From Parapedobacter defluvii (GTDB lineage Bacteria; Bacteroidota; Bacteroidia; Sphingobacteriales; Sphingobacteriaceae): 64,000 nucleotides of DNA. The notes beneath the pieces are model-generated. The model was given only the letters and a program-made list of their open reading frames with translations, did no database searches and had not been told where the DNA came from. Every line of letters begins with the position of its first letter. The first letter of the stretch is position 1. Of this stretch, positions 60,401-64,000 are shown one piece after another. The position numbers were made by a program, and so were the translations under genes. The stretch is taken from positions 687,915 to 751,914 of the forward strand of contig NZ_BMIK01000001.1 in assembly GCF_014642075.1 (NCBI RefSeq), in the 5' to 3' direction.

Positions 60401-63400
60401 ATGTATAAACCATCAATTGGCATAGTAGCGGTTCTATTCTTCATCGGTAGTTTTCTATTCGGATGCGGGAATAAAACAAAACAAACAAAAGAAGATAAAT
60501 TTGCGGATCACGTGCGCACCACCGAGTTCCAGACGCCGGAGGAAGAAATGGCTGGATTCAAGCTCCCGCCAGGTTTCGAAATTACCCTGTTCGCTTCTGA
60601 GCCTGATATTACCAAACCGATCAATATGGAGTTTGATGACCAGGGAAGGCTGTGGGTCACCCAGTCATCTGAATACCCGATTGCCGCCGGTCCGGGTACC
60701 GGAAAGGACCGTATCTCCATTCTGGAGGACAGCGACGGCGATGGAAAAGCAGATGTATTCACGCATTTCGATGACAACCTAAATATACCGATCGGTATCA
60801 TGCCGGTATCTGATGGGGCTGTTGGATTCAGTATTCCCAATATTTATCATTTTAAAGATAATGACAACGATGGCAGAGCCGATGAAGACGAGGTACTTGT
60901 TGGCCCTTTCGGATTTAAGGACACCCACGGCATGGTCAACAATTTCATCCGTGGATACGACGGATGGATTCATGCATGTCATGGATTTACCAATGTTTCG
61001 ACAATTGCCGGTAGAGATGGTGATTCAGTTACGCTGGTTTCGGGAAATACATTCCGTTTCAGCATTGACGGGAGCCGGGTAGAACAGACCACAAACGGGC
61101 GTATCAATCCTTTCGGTTCGGCCATCGACGAGCGGGGGTACCTGTATTCGGTAGATTGCCACAGCAAGCCAATCTTCCAGCTGATTCCGGGTGGAGATTA
61201 TCCCCAATGGGGACGTAAGGATCCTGCCATTGGCTATGCCCCTGAAATGATGAGTTATGAATTGGGATCTACCGCACTTGCCGGATTGGTTCATTATACC
61301 GATCAGCAATTTCCTGAAACCTACCGCGGTAGCTTTTTTACGGGAGACGTGGTGACCTGCCGGATTGACCGCAATACCGTAACCTATCAAGGGACCACCC
61401 CCATAGCAAAGAAAGAAGAACCATTTCTCACCAGTGAAGATCCCTGGTTCCGACCGGTGGACATAAAAACGGGGCCTGACGGTTCCCTGTACATTGCCGA
61501 CTTTTATAACCGCATCATCGGCCATTACGAGGTGTCACTGGATCATCCCGGCCGTGATCGGCTGAGCGGACGCATATGGAAAATAACCTATACGGGTAAA
61601 GACGGGGGTACTGTGCCTGTCAAAAACTGGGCAAAGGCAGATTTAAACGAGTTAGTTGCCGCGCTTGATCATCCCCATTTGTCCGTCCGTTTAAAAGTGG
61701 CGGACCGCTTGGTTGAAGTTTTCAAAGACAAGGCCGTGCAGCCCGTACTCGATCGCGTGTCAGCTACAAATTCGTCATCGACGGGATATATCCATGGATT
61801 GTGGATTTTGCACCGCTTGGGAGCATTGCCCGAGCCTATCATCGAGGCAGCATTGCATCACAAGGAATCTGTCGTCCGTCAGCATGCCTTACGAATTTTA
61901 GCGGAGTCAGAAAAACTTACCGATGCCCGGCGGCGTATCGTATTGGCGGCGCTTACGGACACAGACCCTTTCATTCAGCGTACAGCAGCTGAAGTATTAA
62001 GCCGTTTTTCCAGTATCGACCACGTTGATCCGTTGCTGACTTTATACGTGAATTGCCCCGAGGAGGATTCGCACCTAAAGTATACGGCACTGTTGGCGGT
62101 CCGCAATAACCTGAGAGGAGCCGGTGTTGCAGAACAGGCGGTAAAAATGAAATGGGACGATACCAAACAGGGCACGATCGCGATGGCTATGCGCGACGTC
62201 CCGTCACAGGCAGCTGCGACATTTGTATTGGATTATGTGCTCCATCACGATATACCGCACGATGTACTGCAGAAGAACCTCGAATTTATCGGTAGGTATG
62301 CGAGTTCTGCACAGCTTTCGCAAATTGTGCCAATTATCACGGAAAAGTTTGCGGGCGATAAGCAGATCCAGCTCTCGCTGTTTCTCAATATTCAGGAAGG
62401 GATTGCCCAGCGGGGGCTTGCCGTTAATCCAGCCCTGCGGACATGGGGTACACAGCTTGCCGGTCATTTCCTGAACGAGCTGTCAGACAATCAGGATACG
62501 TGGATGAGTACACCGATGGAAAGCCGTCGGGACGATCTCAGCCCTTGGTTGATGTCAGATGCATTCCTTACGCAGGTGACGCCCGCCTTCCGGATTTACC
62601 TGAGCGAACGAAATGGCTATAAGCCCCGGTCGATCCTTTACACCAAACCCTTTACACTGCCGGCTGAAATCCGCATGAATGTATTTGATAACGATGTGCA
62701 TAACACGGAGGAAAAAGTAGGTACATCAAAAAATGCTGTACGTATCCGGTTGGCCGACGGCGATCAAGTTATTGCAGAATACCGCATGAAGCAGGACACC
62801 AAGATGGAGTTTTCGGATCTCATTAAATCAACCACACTTGATTTGCATGAATATGAAGGTAAAATGGGCTATATCGAGGTGGTTGACAGCTCGGAGACAG
62901 GATCCATCGGTATCGGGAAGTTGGAACCTGCAGTGGTTGACATGCCTCCTTACACCCCTTCAGATATAGATACTTGGCGGCAGCGGGCAGCTGAGATAGC
63001 CGGGAATCTGAAAATTACGGACTTAAGGAGTCGCCTTGTACAGGTATTTCAGGCATCCTGGATCCATGTCGATACACGCTTAGCGGCAGCGAATGCACTG
63101 GCCAATATGCCTGCAAGAGAAGATGCCGATTTATTGGGTAAGGTATTCGTAGATAAATCAACACCTGCTTTATTGAGGGAACGTTTGGCGGCGATTTTGG
63201 GACAGCTACCTCCCGAGCAATCACTTCCCTATCTTCAGGAGGCACTGGAAGGCAGTGCCAGACCCGTGCAACTCGCAGCAACCACTGCACTGGCGGGATC
63301 ATCCACCGGAATAGGGTTGCTTCTGCAAACCATGGAGGACGGAAAGGCAGCTGTCGATTTGCTTACGGAATTCCGGGTGAAAGAATTGCTGGAAGCTCAT

Positions 63401-63919
63401 GCGCAACCCAATCAGCAGGCGCGCATAAAAAACCTGTTGGCGAAGGGAGAAGATGAACGTGCTGCGAGGAAGAAACTGATCGAGGATCGCATTGCCAACT
63501 TTAAAGAGACCGGGACACGCACGGAAAAAGGTAAGGCGATCTTTGAAACCAACTGTGCGATATGCCATCAGATCGGTGGTTCCGGTGGGATGATCGGTCC
63601 GCAGCTTAACGGCATCGGCAACTGGGGTGTACGGGCACTGACGGAAAAGATATTGGATCCCAATCGGAACATTTCGGAATCTTTCCGCACATACAACATT
63701 ACGCTAAACGACGGAAAGCAACAAACCGGATTGTACCGGAGAACCGAGGGCGAAGTAATGGTTTTTGCAGATATCAGCGGCAAAGAGTTTAAGGTGGCCA
63801 AAAAGGACATGAAATCCTACACGCCGTCGCCTTACACATTGATGCCCGATCAATTCAGGCATATCCTTTCCGAGGAGGAATTCGGTTCGCTATTGGAGTA
63901 TCTGTTGAGTGTTAAATAA
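60401..63919 (+). CDS. PVC-type c-heme lipoprotein with beta-propeller and HEAT repeats
   Basis: The 1172-residue protein has a lipoprotein signal (SFLFGC), an N-terminal beta-propeller of the PVC 'membrane-bound dehydrogenase' kind (about 40-415) with LPPGFEITLFASEPDITKP, HEAT-like helical repeats (about 430-620 and 880-990), and a C-terminal cytochrome c domain with a single CAICH heme site near residue 1052. Such proteins are thought to oxidise sugars or alcohols and pass electrons to c-type cytochromes. It starts 50 bp after FecR 2, so the sigma/FecR pair probably controls it. I use the ATG at 60401; the frame also opens with a TTG at 60392. Confidence 0.85.
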   Translation: MYKPSIGIVAVLFFIGSFLFGCGNKTKQTKEDKFADHVRTTEFQTPEEEMAGFKLPPGFEITLFASEPDITKPINMEFDDQGRLWVTQSSEYPIAAGPGTGKDRISILEDSDGDGKADVFTHFDDNLNIPIGIMPVSDGAVGFSIPNIYHFKDNDNDGRADEDEVLVGPFGFKDTHGMVNNFIRGYDGWIHACHGFTNVSTIAGRDGDSVTLVSGNTFRFSIDGSRVEQTTNGRINPFGSAIDERGYLYSVDCHSKPIFQLIPGGDYPQWGRKDPAIGYAPEMMSYELGSTALAGLVHYTDQQFPETYRGSFFTGDVVTCRIDRNTVTYQGTTPIAKKEEPFLTSEDPWFRPVDIKTGPDGSLYIADFYNRIIGHYEVSLDHPGRDRLSGRIWKITYTGKDGGTVPVKNWAKADLNELVAALDHPHLSVRLKVADRLVEVFKDKAVQPVLDRVSATNSSSTGYIHGLWILHRLGALPEPIIEAALHHKESVVRQHALRILAESEKLTDARRRIVLAALTDTDPFIQRTAAEVLSRFSSIDHVDPLLTLYVNCPEEDSHLKYTALLAVRNNLRGAGVAEQAVKMKWDDTKQGTIAMAMRDVPSQAAATFVLDYVLHHDIPHDVLQKNLEFIGRYASSAQLSQIVPIITEKFAGDKQIQLSLFLNIQEGIAQRGLAVNPALRTWGTQLAGHFLNELSDNQDTWMSTPMESRRDDLSPWLMSDAFLTQVTPAFRIYLSERNGYKPRSILYTKPFTLPAEIRMNVFDNDVHNTEEKVGTSKNAVRIRLADGDQVIAEYRMKQDTKMEFSDLIKSTTLDLHEYEGKMGYIEVVDSSETGSIGIGKLEPAVVDMPPYTPSDIDTWRQRAAEIAGNLKITDLRSRLVQVFQASWIHVDTRLAAANALANMPAREDADLLGKVFVDKSTPALLRERLAAILGQLPPEQSLPYLQEALEGSARPVQLAATTALAGSSTGIGLLLQTMEDGKAAVDLLTEFRVKELLEAHAQPNQQARIKNLLAKGEDERAARKKLIEDRIANFKETGTRTEKGKAIFETNCAICHQIGGSGGMIGPQLNGIGNWGVRALTEKILDPNRNISESFRTYNITLNDGKQQTGLYRRTEGEVMVFADISGKEFKVAKKDMKSYTPSPYTLMPDQFRHILSEEEFGSLLEYLLSVK

Positions 63920-63937
63920 CAATCTTATAATACAAAG

Positions 63938-64000
63938 ATGATCATGGAAAAAACAACTGGAATGATGTTGATTGTGTTGTCGGTTTTATCGGTTAACATC
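63938..64000 (+). CDS. Start of a secreted protein, truncated by the window
   Basis: From the ATG at 63938 the frame reads MIMEKTTGMMLIVLSVLSVNI and runs into the window edge. The hydrophobic stretch looks like a signal peptide. It follows the c-heme gene by 18 bp, so it is likely in the same operon. The product cannot be told. Confidence 0.5.
   Translation, partial: MIMEKTTGMMLIVLSVLSVNI

Noticed and set aside
1-64000. tRNA, rRNA, CRISPR, integrase or transposase genes
   Set aside because: I found no cloverleaf, rRNA core sequence, repeat-spacer array or DDE/recombinase motif on either strand by reading. A tRNAscan and IS search would settle it.

Overview
The window looks like chromosome from a member of Bacteroidota, most likely a sphingobacterium-like genus such as Parapedobacter or Olivibacter (my inference). 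The support is type IX secretion genes (a CHU_C-type sorting domain, a PorP/SprF protein), GldC, SusC/SusD with ECF sigma/FecR pairs, promoter elements of the TTG-N19/20-TAnnTTTG type, and a flexirubin pigment cluster. The left edge cuts a large adhesin gene and the right edge cuts the start of a small secreted protein gene. I saw no rRNA, tRNA, CRISPR array, transposase or phage gene.

Layout. (1) 2-4404, plus: a repeat-rich T9SS cargo protein and a PorP/SprF partner. (2) 4399-31756, minus: a dense, mostly overlapping array. It holds a JmjC-like cupin, a FAD desaturase-like protein, an MMPL/acyltransferase/methyltransferase fusion, a GT2-DUF2062 protein, a LolA-like protein, a NodB deacetylase, six ketosynthase-fold proteins (DarB included), two acyl carrier proteins, three dehydratase-type hotdog proteins and one thioesterase, an ABC exporter, a BtrH-N protein, DarA, an LpxL-like acyltransferase, FabG, a WG-repeat protein and an aromatic amino acid ammonia-lyase. 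(3) 32148-36326, plus, divergent from the lyase: a halogenase-like flavoprotein, a C45-type lipoprotein and a PaaK-like ligase. Parts 2 and 3 form an apparently complete flexirubin locus. In outline, the lyase makes 4-coumarate, the ligase activates it, the FabF-type ketosynthases, FabG and hotdog dehydratases extend it into an aryl polyene on ACP, and DarB/DarA make the dialkylresorcinol. An acyltransferase joins the halves, and the MMPL, LolA and ABC proteins move or place the product in the envelope.

(4) 36369-40187, plus: housekeeping and accessory genes (RhlE-type helicase, GldC, EVE protein, DUF1080 lipoprotein, small membrane proteins). (5) 40233-56482, plus: a polysaccharide utilisation locus with ECF sigma, FecR, SusC with an STN domain, SusD, a GH106-like enzyme, two full GH28-like enzymes flanking a short catalytically incomplete one, and a GH92-like enzyme. 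The enzymes suggest a rhamnose-containing pectic glycan plus mannose. (6) 56483-58011, minus: a thioesterase and an RmlD-like reductase. (7) 58438-end, plus: a second ECF sigma/FecR pair followed by a large PVC-type c-heme lipoprotein instead of SusC/D.

The non-coding DNA is informative. The lyase/halogenase divergent region has two matching promoters around a perfect 12-bp inverted repeat. The second sigma gene is preceded by a decayed second copy of its own promoter and start. Three different dispersed-repeat-like elements lie at 6840-7400, 37974-38050 and 57043-57087. The flexirubin system is known; the less explained parts are the trimodular fusion, the complementary hotdog active sites, the Cys-less ketosynthase homologues, the JmjC cupin and the BtrH-N protein.
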